Of a stretch of DNA of 64,000 bases, positions 42,050-50,255 are shown piece after piece; positions within the stretch are counted from its first letter, which is position 1, and every line of letters starts with the position of its first letter. A program made the translations under genes and the position numbers. This stretch comes from CBDCFV01 sp965203835 (lineage in GTDB: Bacteria > Chloroflexota > Dehalococcoidia > Lucifugimonadales > UBA3495). The stretch covers positions 806,001 to 870,000 of the forward strand of contig OZ241919.1 of the NCBI GenBank assembly GCA_965203835.1, written 5' to 3'. The notes under the pieces are model-generated. The model saw nothing but the letters and a program-made list of their open reading frames with translations, was not told the origin of the DNA and did no database searches.

Positions 42050-42766
42050 TCACCCCGGCGGCTGAAGCGCCTGCAATGCGTTCAGGTCAACCTGGATGCT
42101 GGGACCCATGGAAGACGAAAAGTACGCCGACCGCAGGAAACTACCCTTGACGGCGGCAGGCCTGTCTCGAACGATAGCATCCACCAGCGACGCAACGTTG
42201 TCAACCAGTTGGCCTGTCTCGAAACTGGCCTTGCCCACCGGGCAATGGATGATGGCAGTACGGTCGGTCCTGTACTCCATCCGTCCGGCTTTCGCTTCCT
42301 GGATAACCCGCGGCAGGTCCTGGGGCTGAACCATTGTGCCAGAGCGCGGGTTAGGCATCAACCCGCGCCTGCCAAGCACACGGCCCAGCCGGCCTATCTT
42401 GGGCATCACGCTGGGCACGGCCAAGCCCACGTCGAAGTCCGCCCATCCGCCTTCGATCTGCGCGATGAGGTCGTCCTCGCCGGCGAAGTCGGCACCCGCT
42501 CCGCGGGCGATTTCTGCGGCCTCAGTGTCGGCGAAAACCAGGACCCGAACGGTCTTGCCAAGGCCGTGCGGAAGACTGGTGACGCCGCGCACCATCTGGT
42601 CTGCATGGCGCGGGTCGGCGTTGGTGCGGAGGTGTAGCTCCACCGTCTCGTCGAACTTGGCGGAGGACAACTCTTTTATCAAATCCAGCGCCTCTTCGGG
42701 CTGGTACTGGCGATCCGGGTCTACCCTTTCCGCCACGGCTGCATAACGTTTACTGTGCTTAGGCAA
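42050..42766 (-). CDS. rplA: 50S ribosomal protein L1
   Basis: This 238-residue protein starts at TTG 42766, AGGTGA upstream, two bases after the rplK stop. L1 features are present: KHSKRYAAVAERVD, FDETVELHLRTNADPRHADQMVRG, PSVMPKIGRLGRVLGRRGLMPNPRSGTM and FLRSAYFSSSMGPSIQVD at the C-terminus. L1 forms the mobile stalk near the E site. Order rplK-rplA-rplJ-rplL is standard. Confidence 0.97.
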   Translation of the reverse strand: MPKHSKRYAAVAERVDPDRQYQPEEALDLIKELSSAKFDETVELHLRTNADPRHADQMVRGVTSLPHGLGKTVRVLVFADTEAAEIARGAGADFAGEDDLIAQIEGGWADFDVGLAVPSVMPKIGRLGRVLGRRGLMPNPRSGTMVQPQDLPRVIQEAKAGRMEYRTDRTAIIHCPVGKASFETGQLVDNVASLVDAIVRDRPAAVKGSFLRSAYFSSSMGPSIQVDLNALQALQPPG

Positions 42767-42768
42767 TG

Positions 42769-43197
42769 TCAGTCACCTGTTATTTCTATACCCATGCTGC
42801 GGGCAGTACCTTCGATTATCGCCATCGCCTGTTCCACGGACCCGGCGTTCAGGTCCGCCAACTTGGTCTCGGCGATTTCCCTCAGGGCTTGACGGTCTAT
42901 GGATCCTACCCTCTCGCGCCGCGGGTCCGATGCCCCTTTTTCCACCGATGCAGCCCTGCGAAGCAGGTCTGACGCCGGGGGAGTCCTGGTGACAAAGGAG
43001 AACGACCGGTCCTCGAACACCGAGATATGCACCGGGACTATGGTGCCGCTCTGATTGGCCGTCCGCGCGTTGTATTCCTTGACGAACCCCATTATGTTAA
43101 CCCCGTGCTGGCCCAACGCCGGGCCGACCGGGGGCGCGGGGGTCGCCTTGCCTGCTTCCAACTGAAGCTTGATGATTGCTCGTAGTTTCTTTGCCAA
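42769..43197 (-). CDS. rplK: 50S ribosomal protein L11
   Basis: This 142-residue protein starts at TTG 43197. Hallmarks are IIKLQLEAGKATPAPPVGPALGQHGVNIMGFVKEYN at the N-terminus (the thiostrepton-region proline-rich segment) and REIAETKLADLNAGSVEQAMAIIEGTARSMGIEI at the C-terminus. L11 with L10/L12 makes the GTPase centre. It lies 9 bp after nusG. Confidence 0.97.
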   Translation of the reverse strand: MAKKLRAIIKLQLEAGKATPAPPVGPALGQHGVNIMGFVKEYNARTANQSGTIVPVHISVFEDRSFSFVTRTPPASDLLRRAASVEKGASDPRRERVGSIDRQALREIAETKLADLNAGSVEQAMAIIEGTARSMGIEITGD

Positions 43198-43206
43198 TGT
43201 AGGGCC

Positions 43207-43785
43207 TTAAATCCTTTCCACCTGCAAAAAGTCCAGTTCCACCGGGGTTTCCCTGCCGAAGAACGAGACCAGTACTCTGACCTTGCCCTTGGCCTCGTCG
43301 ACGTCGTTGATGGAACCAATGAAGTCCACGAAGGGTCCCTCGGTAATGCGTACCGTCTCACCCTTGCTCAGTCCGATGTGGACATGGACCGGGCCGGTCT
43401 CCACCTGCTTCAGGATGTCCTCGACCTGCTTGTCCTCCAAGGGCACCGGCTTGGGCCGCTTGTCGTACTCGTCCTCGGTGGATACGAACCCCGTCACCCC
43501 GGGGGTGTTTCTCACCGCGTACCAGCTTTCGTCATCCATGGTCATCTGTACCAGGATGTAGCCGGGGAACAGCTTGCGTTTCTCCGAGCGCCTCTTCCCG
43601 TCCTTGAAGATGACTTCGTCCTCGGTGGGAACCAGCACTTCGAAGATGCGGTCCTGCATATCCAGGCTCTGGATGCGCAGGTCGAGGTTTTTCTTGACCA
43701 AGTCCTCCTGCCCGGAGTAGGTATGCACGATATACCACCGGGAAGTTTCTGCCTCTTCTACTTCCATGTCCCTGGATGAAGTCAT
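43207..43785 (-). CDS. nusG: Transcription antitermination protein NusG
   Basis: This 192-residue protein is read from ATG 43785; ATG 43767 is an alternative giving MEVEEAETSRWYIVHTYSG. It has the NGN domain (WYIVHTYSGQEDLVKKNLDLRI, LFPGYILVQMTMDDESWYAVRNTPGVTGFV) and the KOW domain (KGETVRITEGPFVDFIGSINDVD, KVRVLVSFFGRETPVELDFLQVE). NusG couples RNA polymerase with ribosomes and Rho. It is followed by rplK at 9 bp and preceded by secE, the canonical gene order. Confidence 0.96.
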   Translation of the reverse strand: MTSSRDMEVEEAETSRWYIVHTYSGQEDLVKKNLDLRIQSLDMQDRIFEVLVPTEDEVIFKDGKRRSEKRKLFPGYILVQMTMDDESWYAVRNTPGVTGFVSTEDEYDKRPKPVPLEDKQVEDILKQVETGPVHVHIGLSKGETVRITEGPFVDFIGSINDVDEAKGKVRVLVSFFGRETPVELDFLQVERI

Positions 43786-43858
43786 GATCGCAACACTCTA
43801 AATGTATTGGCCCCGCCGTTTGCGGCGCCCGCTGGGGCGCCGCTGAGAGCTTCACAGC

Positions 43859-44095
43859 CTACAGCACGAACCTGTTGAAGGTCTGGCTGAAGAACTGGTC
43901 CAGCCCCCCAAGGAAAAAGGCGAAAACTATCGACAGGGCGATAACAACCGCCGTCAGCCTGACGGTTTCCTCACGGCTGGGCCAGACCGACTTTTGCAGC
44001 TCCGAAAGGGTCTCCCGCAGAAACTCTATGGGATTGACCCTGCCCGCGGCCCTGGACGGTATCGGACGGTTGTCACGAGCGGAAACTCTGGCCAT
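43859..44095 (-). CDS. secE: Preprotein translocase subunit SecE
   Basis: This 78-residue protein is read from ATG 44095; longer readings run through rpmG in another frame. A basic N-terminal region (RDNRPIPSRAAGR) leads to the SecE signature FLRETLSELQKSVWPSREETVRLTAVVIALSIVFAFFLGGLDQ, with one membrane helix. It clamps SecY in the translocon. The short single-helix form is the usual non-enteric type. It is five bp after rpmG. Confidence 0.94.
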   Translation of the reverse strand: MARVSARDNRPIPSRAAGRVNPIEFLRETLSELQKSVWPSREETVRLTAVVIALSIVFAFFLGGLDQFFSQTFNRFVL

Positions 44096-44100
44096 AGCGG

Positions 44101-44271
44101 CTAACGCACCTCGCGGTGGGCCTTGTGGCCGCGGCAGCGGGGGCAATACTTCCGCAGTTCCATCCGCTGCGGGTCGTTGCGGCGGTTTTTGCCGGTCGTG
44201 TAGTTACGCTCCCGGCAATCGCCGCACTGCAAAGTGATGATCTGTCGAATATCGGCAGTCTTTCTAGCCAT
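44101..44271 (-). CDS. rpmG: 50S ribosomal protein L33
   Basis: This 56-residue gene starts at ATG 44271 and is too short for many gene callers. It reads MARKTADIRQIITLQC at the start, with two CxxC pairs (C16-x2-C19 and C43-x2-C46) making the zinc-binding C+ form, and ends in HKAHREVR. Placement between tuf and secE, three bases after tuf, is the standard bacterial order. Confidence 0.95.
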   Translation of the reverse strand: MARKTADIRQIITLQCGDCRERNYTTGKNRRNDPQRMELRKYCPRCRGHKAHREVR

Positions 44272-44274
44272 AAC

Positions 44275-45459
44275 TTAATCCAACACCTTGGTGATTACGC
44301 CGGACCCTACGGTGCGGCCGCCTTCCCGGATTGCGAACCTCATCTGCTCTTCGATGGGCACGGGGGTGATCAACGAGATGGTCATCCGAACGTTGTCGCC
44401 GGGCATAACCATCTCCACGCCGTCCGGCAGCGCAACCTCTCCGGTGATGTCGCTGGTCCGGATGTAGAACTGGGGCTTGTACCCGGTGAAGAACGGGGTG
44501 TGACGCCCGCCTTCTTCCCGGCTGAGCACGTACACCTCGGCTTCCGCACGGGTGTAGGGCCTCATGGAGCCGGGCTTGACCAGCACTTGGCCGCGCTCCA
44601 CCTCGTCCCGGTCCACGCCGCGAAGCAGCACGCCCACGGCATCGCCGGCCTCGGTGGTGTCAAGGACCTTGTGGAACATCTCAAGTCCGGTGGCTACCGT
44701 CTCCCGGACGTCACCGAACCGGATGATTTCCACCGGCTCTCCTTGCTTCAGTTGCCCGCGCTCCACCCTGCCGGTAACCACGGTGCCGCGGCCCTTGATG
44801 CCGAAAACGTCCTCGATGGGCATCAGGAACGGCCTGTCGGTAATCCGCTGCGGGATAGGAATATAGTCGTCCATCGCTTCCACGAGCTTGACGATTCCTT
44901 CCTCTGCCTCCGGGTCGCCCTCCAAGGCCTTTAGTCCACTGACGCGAACGATGGGAGTATCGTCGCCGGGGAAGTCGTAGCGGTTAAGAAGTTCGCGGAC
45001 TTCCAGTTCCACCAGTTCCAGCAACTCCTCGTCGTCCATCATGTCGACCTTGTTAAGGGCCACCAGGATGCGGGGCACCTCCACTTGGCGGGCCAACAGG
45101 ATGTGCTCGCGGGTCTGGGGCATCGGGCCGTCGGGCGCGCTGACCACCAAGACCGCTCCGTCCATCTGGGCGGCGCCGGTGATCATGTTCTTGATGTAGT
45201 CGGCGTGCCCCGGGCAGTCCACGTGGGCGTAGTGGCGGGTGTCGGTCTCGTACTCCACGTGAGCAATGGCGATGGTAACGCCGCGGGCCTTCTCTTCCGG
45301 GGCGTTGTCGATGCTGTCCATATCCTGGTAAGACGCCATGCCGCGCTCAGCCAGGACCTTGGTGATTGCAGAGGTAAGGGTCGTCTTGCCATGGTCAACG
45401 TGGCCGATGGTTCCCACGTTCACATGGGGCTTGGTCCGGTCGAATCGTTGTTTTGCCAT
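44275..45459 (-). CDS. tuf: Elongation factor Tu
   Basis: This 394-residue protein starts at ATG 45459. G motifs are complete: GHVDHGKTTLT (P loop), DCPGHADYIKNM (switch II) and NKVDMMDD (guanine specificity). EF-Tu landmarks include EKARGVTI in switch I and the C-terminal GRTVGSGVITKVLD. It delivers aminoacyl-tRNA to the ribosome. Only one tuf copy is in this window. It lies 26 bp after tRNA-Thr(GGU), so tRNA and EF-Tu are probably made from one transcript. Confidence 0.98.
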   Translation of the reverse strand: MAKQRFDRTKPHVNVGTIGHVDHGKTTLTSAITKVLAERGMASYQDMDSIDNAPEEKARGVTIAIAHVEYETDTRHYAHVDCPGHADYIKNMITGAAQMDGAVLVVSAPDGPMPQTREHILLARQVEVPRILVALNKVDMMDDEELLELVELEVRELLNRYDFPGDDTPIVRVSGLKALEGDPEAEEGIVKLVEAMDDYIPIPQRITDRPFLMPIEDVFGIKGRGTVVTGRVERGQLKQGEPVEIIRFGDVRETVATGLEMFHKVLDTTEAGDAVGVLLRGVDRDEVERGQVLVKPGSMRPYTRAEAEVYVLSREEGGRHTPFFTGYKPQFYIRTSDITGEVALPDGVEMVMPGDNVRMTISLITPVPIEEQMRFAIREGGRTVGSGVITKVLD

Positions 45460-45485
45460 TTGGGTCTACTCTCCTTCGCTGCTAC

Positions 45486-45560
45486 TGGAGCCCAGAGGCG
45501 GGATTGAACCGCCGACCCCGTTCTTACCAAGAACGTGCTCTACCGCTGAGCTATCTGGGC
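45486..45560 (-). tRNA. tRNA-Thr (anticodon GGT)
   Basis: 75 nt including an encoded CCA. The acceptor GCCCAGA pairs with TCTGGGC; the D arm AGCTCAGCGGTAGAGC, the anticodon stem-loop GTTCTTGGTAAGAAC with GGT, and the T arm GCGGTTCAATCCCGC are all present. It is immediately upstream of tuf. Confidence 0.97.
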
Positions 45561-45608
45561 AGATGATGTTATTACCAAGGTCAAGCGACAATATTTTACA
45601 ACAGAAGT

Positions 45609-45696
45609 TGGTGGAGGGGGTAGGATTCGAACCTACGAAGCCCTTCCGGACGCCAGATTTACAGTCTGGTGGCTTTAACCACTCACCCACCCCTCC
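45609..45696 (-). tRNA. tRNA-Tyr (anticodon GTA)
   Basis: 88 nt with encoded CCA and the long variable arm of class II tRNAs (GTCCGGAAGGGC region). Acceptor GGAGGGG/CCCCTCC, anticodon loop CTGTAAA with GTA, T arm TAGGTTCGAATCCTA. Middle member of the Thr-Tyr-Thr-tuf cluster. Confidence 0.97.
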
Positions 45697-45768
45697 ATTG
45701 TGCCGGCCCTCCGGCGCCTGCGTGCTGCTCCTTTGCCTATGGCGGGCGCCGGGCTGAACCCGGTAGAG

Positions 45769-45840
45769 AGCCCCAGAGGGGAGTCGAACCCCTAACCTGT
45801 CGATTACAAATCGACTGCGCTGCCATTGCGCCACCGGGGC
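45769..45840 (-). tRNA. tRNA-Thr (anticodon TGT)
   Basis: 72 nt up to the discriminator; the CCA is not encoded, unlike the two neighbours. Acceptor GCCCCGG/CTGGGGC with one G-U pair, anticodon stem-loop GTCGATTTGTAAATCGAC with TGT, T arm AGGGGTTCGACTCCCCT. Confidence 0.96.
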
Positions 45841-45865
45841 AACAAATTCCCTGGCGGGTCACACC

Positions 45866-45890
45866 AGAAAAAGGCCCCGTGAAAGGGGCC
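45866..45890 (-). terminator. Minus-strand terminator upstream of the tRNA-tuf operon
   Basis: GGCCCC-tttcac-GGGGCC followed by TTTTTC on the minus strand. It lies 25 bases before tRNA-Thr(UGU) and would stop transcripts entering the tRNA operon from upstream. On the plus strand it has no T run. Confidence 0.6.
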
Positions 45891-46008
45891 ACGTCGCCAC
45901 GTTTGACCTTTAGTCACTCCAATTGTAGAAAACCCCACCTGAAAAGTCAATTGAAGAAAAGATAATCATTCCCCAATAATGTCCCGGACAGGACGCCCAG
46001 GAGACGAG

Positions 46009-46560
46009 ATGCCTCCCACCAAGAAGGAATACGCCCTGGAGCCAACCGCCTTCCACTCCATGCGAGAGGCCCAGGGACTCGCCGACGTCCTCGAAGAAAA
46101 CCTCCGGGACCATGCTATGGGCGCCGCGAACGTACATCCCGAATTGTTGGAAATATTCTCGATGCAGGTCAACAACGCCGCCGAACACGGCATGACCCCG
46201 GAGGGTGCCCACGCCCACGTCCGGTACATGCCCCACCGGAGAGGCTATGCCTTTGACGTAGTCATCGCAGACTCAGGCGCCGGCATCCGGGCCACCATGA
46301 CCGGCAACCCGGAAGTGCCCAAACCGGAGACCGACGCAGCCGCGATAGGCCTCGCCGTGCAGGAACTGGTCTCCGGCACCGGGACCCCCACCAGGGGCAT
46401 CGGCCTGTGGATGACTCTTACGGAGATGAGGAAACCCGGCCGCAAGCTGTGGATCCAATCAGGCTCTGGCCTGCTTACCATGTACGGGACCGCCGAACCT
46501 CAGCTACGGGAAACGGAGCACCGGCAGGGCACCATGGTGAGACTCACCATTCCAACCTGA
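46009..46560 (+). CDS. Stand-alone HATPase (GHKL)-like protein
   Basis: This 183-residue protein is read from ATG 46009, AGGAGA four bases upstream; ATG 45979 has no ribosome site. The core resembles the anti-sigma/sensor-kinase ATPase fold: N box QVNNAAEHGM, G1 box IADSGAGI, and G2 box TRGIGLWMTL, ending in GTMVRLTIP. The upstream half (FHSMREAQGLADVLEENLRDH) is helical. There is no sensor, phospho-acceptor or partner gene nearby. It may be an anti-sigma-type or regulator-binding ATPase; the exact role is unclear. It converges on the MazF-like gene with about 120 bp between. Confidence 0.75.
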   Translation: MPPTKKEYALEPTAFHSMREAQGLADVLEENLRDHAMGAANVHPELLEIFSMQVNNAAEHGMTPEGAHAHVRYMPHRRGYAFDVVIADSGAGIRATMTGNPEVPKPETDAAAIGLAVQELVSGTGTPTRGIGLWMTLTEMRKPGRKLWIQSGSGLLTMYGTAEPQLRETEHRQGTMVRLTIPT

Positions 46561-46682
46561 GGGGACCTGAAACTACCAACCCGAGTGGAATTAGAGACTC
46601 AACCAGTTAAGCATGGGCTCGGGGATTGCTACAGATGACCAATAATGGCCGATTTGGGGACGGCCCTTTCCTTTCAATCTTC

Positions 46683-47369
46683 TCAATCTTCGATCATATG
46701 TAAGAGCCTTCCTATCGCTTGTTGAGCGTCCTCAGCGTCTACCATTGCCGTCGGCGTGAGTTCGCGTTGGCTCATGTCGAGGGACCGTATCCTGTGGACC
46801 AGTGCTGAGGCTGGTCTGGACTCTCCGTTGATCCTGACTGGCACTGCTACTGGAGATTCAGTGCTTCTGGTCCGGTATTCTAGGTCGACTACTACTGCCA
46901 TGTAGTTCCCTGCGTTGTAGTCAAGGACAAGCAGGCCGTTGGTGCCTTCTTCTCGCCCTGCTTGACCAAGGTTCTCAAAGACTGTTCCGCGTTGTATCAG
47001 GCGTGGTCCTTGCGGCGTTTCCAAGTGGCCGGGTGTTTGTTCCCTCCACAGCCTCCCCGTTATAGATGAAACAATGTCTTGCAATTCTCGGCTTGATGCC
47101 CGTCCGATATACTCACCGAGTTTTTCCTGAAGAACTGATCTAATCTGTCTGGTGGATGCGTAGGATTCGCTTTCGTTCAGCCAGACGTGTTGTCTTCGGA
47201 ATCTTTCGCGAGGTTCGGCCCTTGAGGTTGGGACGGTTATAGCAGTGGTGAGACTCCGGTTGAGGAGGCTATTACTGACGATGAGTGCTGGTCTGTTCCC
47301 TGAAAGTTCGGCCCCGGTTACAGGGCCGAAGTCGTGCCAGTGTATGTTTCCGCGCAGGACAGTTGCCAT
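46683..47369 (-). CDS. MazF/PemK-like toxin with an extra C-terminal domain
   Basis: This 228-residue protein starts at ATG 47369 with GAGGAT about seven bases upstream. Residues about 6-115 match MazF: GNIHWHDFGPVTGAELSGNRPALIVSN, the NRSLTTAITVPTSR strand and RQIRSVLQEKLGEYIGRAS. MazF toxins are sequence-specific mRNA nucleases of about 110 residues. Here another 110 residues follow, beta-rich (GLLVLDYNAGNYMAVVVDLEYR, RINGESRPASALVHRI), with no family I recognise. It is 13 bp after an unknown upstream gene in the same operon. Local DNA is AT-richer than its neighbours, which suggests transfer. Confidence 0.78.
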   Translation of the reverse strand: MATVLRGNIHWHDFGPVTGAELSGNRPALIVSNSLLNRSLTTAITVPTSRAEPRERFRRQHVWLNESESYASTRQIRSVLQEKLGEYIGRASSRELQDIVSSITGRLWREQTPGHLETPQGPRLIQRGTVFENLGQAGREEGTNGLLVLDYNAGNYMAVVVDLEYRTRSTESPVAVPVRINGESRPASALVHRIRSLDMSQRELTPTAMVDAEDAQQAIGRLLHMIED

Positions 47370-47382
47370 GCTCTATCCTCGT

Positions 47383-47925
47383 TCATGTCAGGCTGGCGAA
47401 CCTGCGGTCGCCCTCGTGTTCCTCCGCGGTTTGCTCGAAGTTCTCGAAGTCGGGTTTCGGCATTCTGCGATGGCCTTCTAGCATATAGGCTGTCATGGCC
47501 GTTTCGTACACTTCCAGCCATGCGTAACAGAATGTAATGAGATGGTCCGGTACGGTGGTTTGGCTTACCATGTGTCCTAGTGTTTCGCACTTCTCCTCGG
47601 TCAGCCATTTGTGGACTATGGTGAAAGGGTTGTCTTGGCTGTCCAGGCAATGTTTTGCCATTTCTTTCATCTGTCGTTTTGCAGAGGCGTCTATGAATGT
47701 TTCCACGACCCTGTTGACCTGTCGGAGATGCTCTTCGCTGAACTCCCAGTCCGGAGACTCCAAGAGTGAGAGCCGGTCGTCGGGGTTTGTTCCCAATAGG
47801 AGTTCTGTTCGGAGTCTGACAGCCTCCTTTGTGTCCCCCTTGGGGGTTGAAGATTCTTGGCTGTTACAGAATCTCTCGGCCCATGCAGTCGCGCTGGGGT
47901 TGTCAAGCAGCAATTCAGTGGTCAT
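47383..47925 (-). CDS. Unknown protein upstream of the MazF-like gene (possible antitoxin)
   Basis: This 180-residue protein starts at ATG 47925 with AGAGGAA upstream. It is helical and acidic (EAVRLRTELLLGTNPDDRL, EEHLRQVNRVVETFIDASAKRQMKEM, HLITFCYAWLEVYETAMTAYML) and shows no ribbon-helix-helix or AbrB DNA-binding motif of usual MazE proteins. No signal or membrane segment. Its position directly before a MazF-like gene suggests it is the antitoxin or an accessory protein, which is inference only. The AT-richer composition is shared with the toxin gene, and both lie in a 1.2-kb block facing left between rightward genes. Confidence 0.6.
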   Translation of the reverse strand: MTTELLLDNPSATAWAERFCNSQESSTPKGDTKEAVRLRTELLLGTNPDDRLSLLESPDWEFSEEHLRQVNRVVETFIDASAKRQMKEMAKHCLDSQDNPFTIVHKWLTEEKCETLGHMVSQTTVPDHLITFCYAWLEVYETAMTAYMLEGHRRMPKPDFENFEQTAEEHEGDRRFASLT

Positions 47926-48200
47926 CTGCGTTCCTCTGAGGCTTTTGTCTGGCTCGACGGTTCCAACTTTGGGTTGTCTCCGTTGATTCCTCGCGGTAGT
48001 ACTGTAAGCCTTGGTACTATTCTACACTTGTGGAGGCTTCAACACCCGCAGTCTCACCGAAATCCCTGACTTCGGCTCGTTACGAATTAAGACGCGATTG
48101 CCCTGCCCCGCCACTCCTCTGCGGCTGAATCTTTCCTCATTACGGGGTATAATCCTCTGCAACAACCTGCCTGTAAGTTTCATAAGTAAGGAGGCGCGCT

Positions 48201-49247
48201 ATGGGTGAAATTCTGGGCATTGGCATTACTCACTATCCGGGCCTGATTGCTCCCGACGAGGACCGCGCCTTCCCGTTGACGCGGACGCTGCTCAGCGATC
48301 GGATACCCGCGGAGGTCAAAGACCCCGCCACTTGGCCGGAGGCGATGCGCACCGAATACGGCGAAGACCAAGGCGTTGCCGCCGCCAGGGTGCACCGCGA
48401 CCGGCTGGTTGCCGGCTTCCGTCAGCAAAGGGCGGAACTGGACGCCTTCAATCCGGACTTCGTCCTGATCTGGGGCGACGACCAGTACGAGAACTTCAAG
48501 GAAGACATCATCCCTCCCTTCTGCGTGCTGGCCTATGACGACATCCAGTGCCAGCCGATGATGAACCGGGACGGCAGCCCCCGCCGCAACGTGTGGGACG
48601 AACCGGGGGACAAGGTCTTCCGGTACAGCGGCCACCCCGGCGCACGGGCCTTGGTTACGGGGCTGATCAACGAAGGGATCGACATGTCCTACGCCTACAA
48701 GCCGCTGCATGAAAAGGGCGGCTTGGGCCACGCCATCATCAACACGCTGCTCTACTTGGACTACGACCGAACGGGCTTCGACTATCCCGTGGTGCCCTTC
48801 CTGGTGAACTGCTACGGCAGCAAGGTGATCCGCAACCGGGGCGGCGCAGTCGAGTACGAAAAGGAGGACGACCCGCCCGGCCCTTCGCCCAAGCGGTGCA
48901 TGGAGGTCGGCGCGGCCACTGTCCGCGTGTTGAGGGAAAGCCCCTGGCGGGTGGCTCTTATCGCCTCCTCCAGTTGGTCCCACGCTTTCCTGACCCAGAA
49001 GAACAACCTGCTGTGGCCTGACCACGAGTCGGACAGGGCACGTTTCGAGGAACTCAAGAAGGGTGACTACGCAGCTTGGCGCAACGTATCCACTCCCGAA
49101 ATAGAGGCCGCAGGACAGCAGGAGATGCTCAACTGGATGTGCCTTGCGGGCGCAATGGAAGAGCTGGACCGGAAGCCGGAGATACTCGATTACATCGAGA
49201 CCTACGTGTTCAACTCCGAAAAATGCCTGGCGGTCTTCAAGCCTTAG
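48201..49247 (+). CDS. Class III extradiol dioxygenase (LigB-like)
   Basis: This 348-residue protein starts at ATG 48201, AAGGAGG upstream. It follows the LigB-type extradiol fold: ILGIGITHYPGLIAPDEDRAF at the N-terminus with a metal His, FVLIWGDDQYENFKEDIIPPF, HEKGGLGHAIINTLLYL with another His, VALIASSSWSHAFLTQKN and the C-terminal MLNWMCLAGAMEEL. These non-haem Fe(II) enzymes open catechol-type rings next to the hydroxyl pair. It is first of a rightward cluster with dehydrogenase, Rieske and ThDP genes. A TATAAT at 48148 lies about 50 bases before the start. Confidence 0.88.
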   Translation: MGEILGIGITHYPGLIAPDEDRAFPLTRTLLSDRIPAEVKDPATWPEAMRTEYGEDQGVAAARVHRDRLVAGFRQQRAELDAFNPDFVLIWGDDQYENFKEDIIPPFCVLAYDDIQCQPMMNRDGSPRRNVWDEPGDKVFRYSGHPGARALVTGLINEGIDMSYAYKPLHEKGGLGHAIINTLLYLDYDRTGFDYPVVPFLVNCYGSKVIRNRGGAVEYEKEDDPPGPSPKRCMEVGAATVRVLRESPWRVALIASSSWSHAFLTQKNNLLWPDHESDRARFEELKKGDYAAWRNVSTPEIEAAGQQEMLNWMCLAGAMEELDRKPEILDYIETYVFNSEKCLAVFKP

Positions 49248-49306
49248 AAGGGTATCTCGGTCTACCCCTATCCCTATGAATAACACAACCACCGGTGAGT
49301 AAGCCG

Positions 49307-50230
49307 ATGGAACTCGGATTTATCGGAACCGGGACTATGGGGAACCCGATGGCCCGCTGCCTGATTGAGGCGGGCCATCGGTTGACCGTCCACGACATCC
49401 GCCGTGAGGCGGCAACCAACCTGTGCGAGTTGGGCGCCGACTGGGCGGACAGTCCCCGTGCCGTCGCCGCAGCCAGCCAGGTTGTATTCACTTCCCTGCC
49501 CGGTCCCGCCGAAGTGGAGGAAACCGTCCTCAACCCCGAAACGGGCATCCTCTCCGGTCTAGCCCAAGGCGGCGCGTTCATCGACATGACCACTAATTCC
49601 CCCAAGGTGTTCCGGCGGATTGCCGAAGCTTGCAAGTCTCGCGGAGTGGAAGTGTTGGACGCCCCGGTCAGCGGGCGCCCTCCGGGCATGACCGTCATGG
49701 TCGGCGGGGATGCGGAGACCTTTGCCCGCTACCGTCCGTTGCTGGAAGCTATGGCGGGGAACATCTTTCACTTGGGCGACAACGGCGCGGGGTGCATCAC
49801 CAAGCTGGTCACACAATATCTGGGATACTCCAACTTCATAACCGCCATCGAAGGGCTTATAATCGGCGCAAAGGCGGGCGTGGACGTCGGCCTGTTGTCC
49901 CAGGTCGTCCCGGTAAGCGCCGGGGCCAGCCGGGTGTTCGACAACATCCCCCGCTCGGTCCTCAGCGGGACCTTCATATCCGGCGGGACGCTGGACATCG
50001 TCGCCAAGGACCTGCACTTGGCCTGCGAGTTGGCCGACGATGTGGAGGCCCCCGCCGTGACCGGCACAGTCGCCGACGAAGTATTCAGGCGGGCGCAGGA
50101 ACTGGGTTGGGGCCAGGACGGTTTCGCCAAGGCCGCCCGCGTTCTGGAGGAGATCGCCGGGGTGGAGTTGCGGGCCGAGGCGCCTGACCAGTCCACTTCC
50201 TACCAGCAGCAGGACCCCAGGCGTGGATAG
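49307..50230 (+). CDS. NAD(P)-dependent beta-hydroxyacid dehydrogenase
   Basis: This 307-residue protein is read from ATG 49307, GGTGAG seven bases upstream (GTG 49295 is possible but overlaps that site). It belongs to the 3-hydroxyisobutyrate dehydrogenase/GarR family: FIGTGTMGNPMARCLIEAGH NAD site, VVFTSLPGPAEVEETVL, VLDAPVSGRPPGMTVMVGGD with the substrate-binding loop, the catalytic-Lys region GCITKLVTQYLG, and a helical C-terminal domain. It could oxidise a hydroxy acid produced after ring opening by neighbouring enzymes; the substrate is unproven. It lies 59 bp after the dioxygenase gene. Confidence 0.88.
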   Translation: MELGFIGTGTMGNPMARCLIEAGHRLTVHDIRREAATNLCELGADWADSPRAVAAASQVVFTSLPGPAEVEETVLNPETGILSGLAQGGAFIDMTTNSPKVFRRIAEACKSRGVEVLDAPVSGRPPGMTVMVGGDAETFARYRPLLEAMAGNIFHLGDNGAGCITKLVTQYLGYSNFITAIEGLIIGAKAGVDVGLLSQVVPVSAGASRVFDNIPRSVLSGTFISGGTLDIVAKDLHLACELADDVEAPAVTGTVADEVFRRAQELGWGQDGFAKAARVLEEIAGVELRAEAPDQSTSYQQQDPRRG

Positions 50231-50255
50231 ATAGAATCGTTCCAGGAGGACACTC

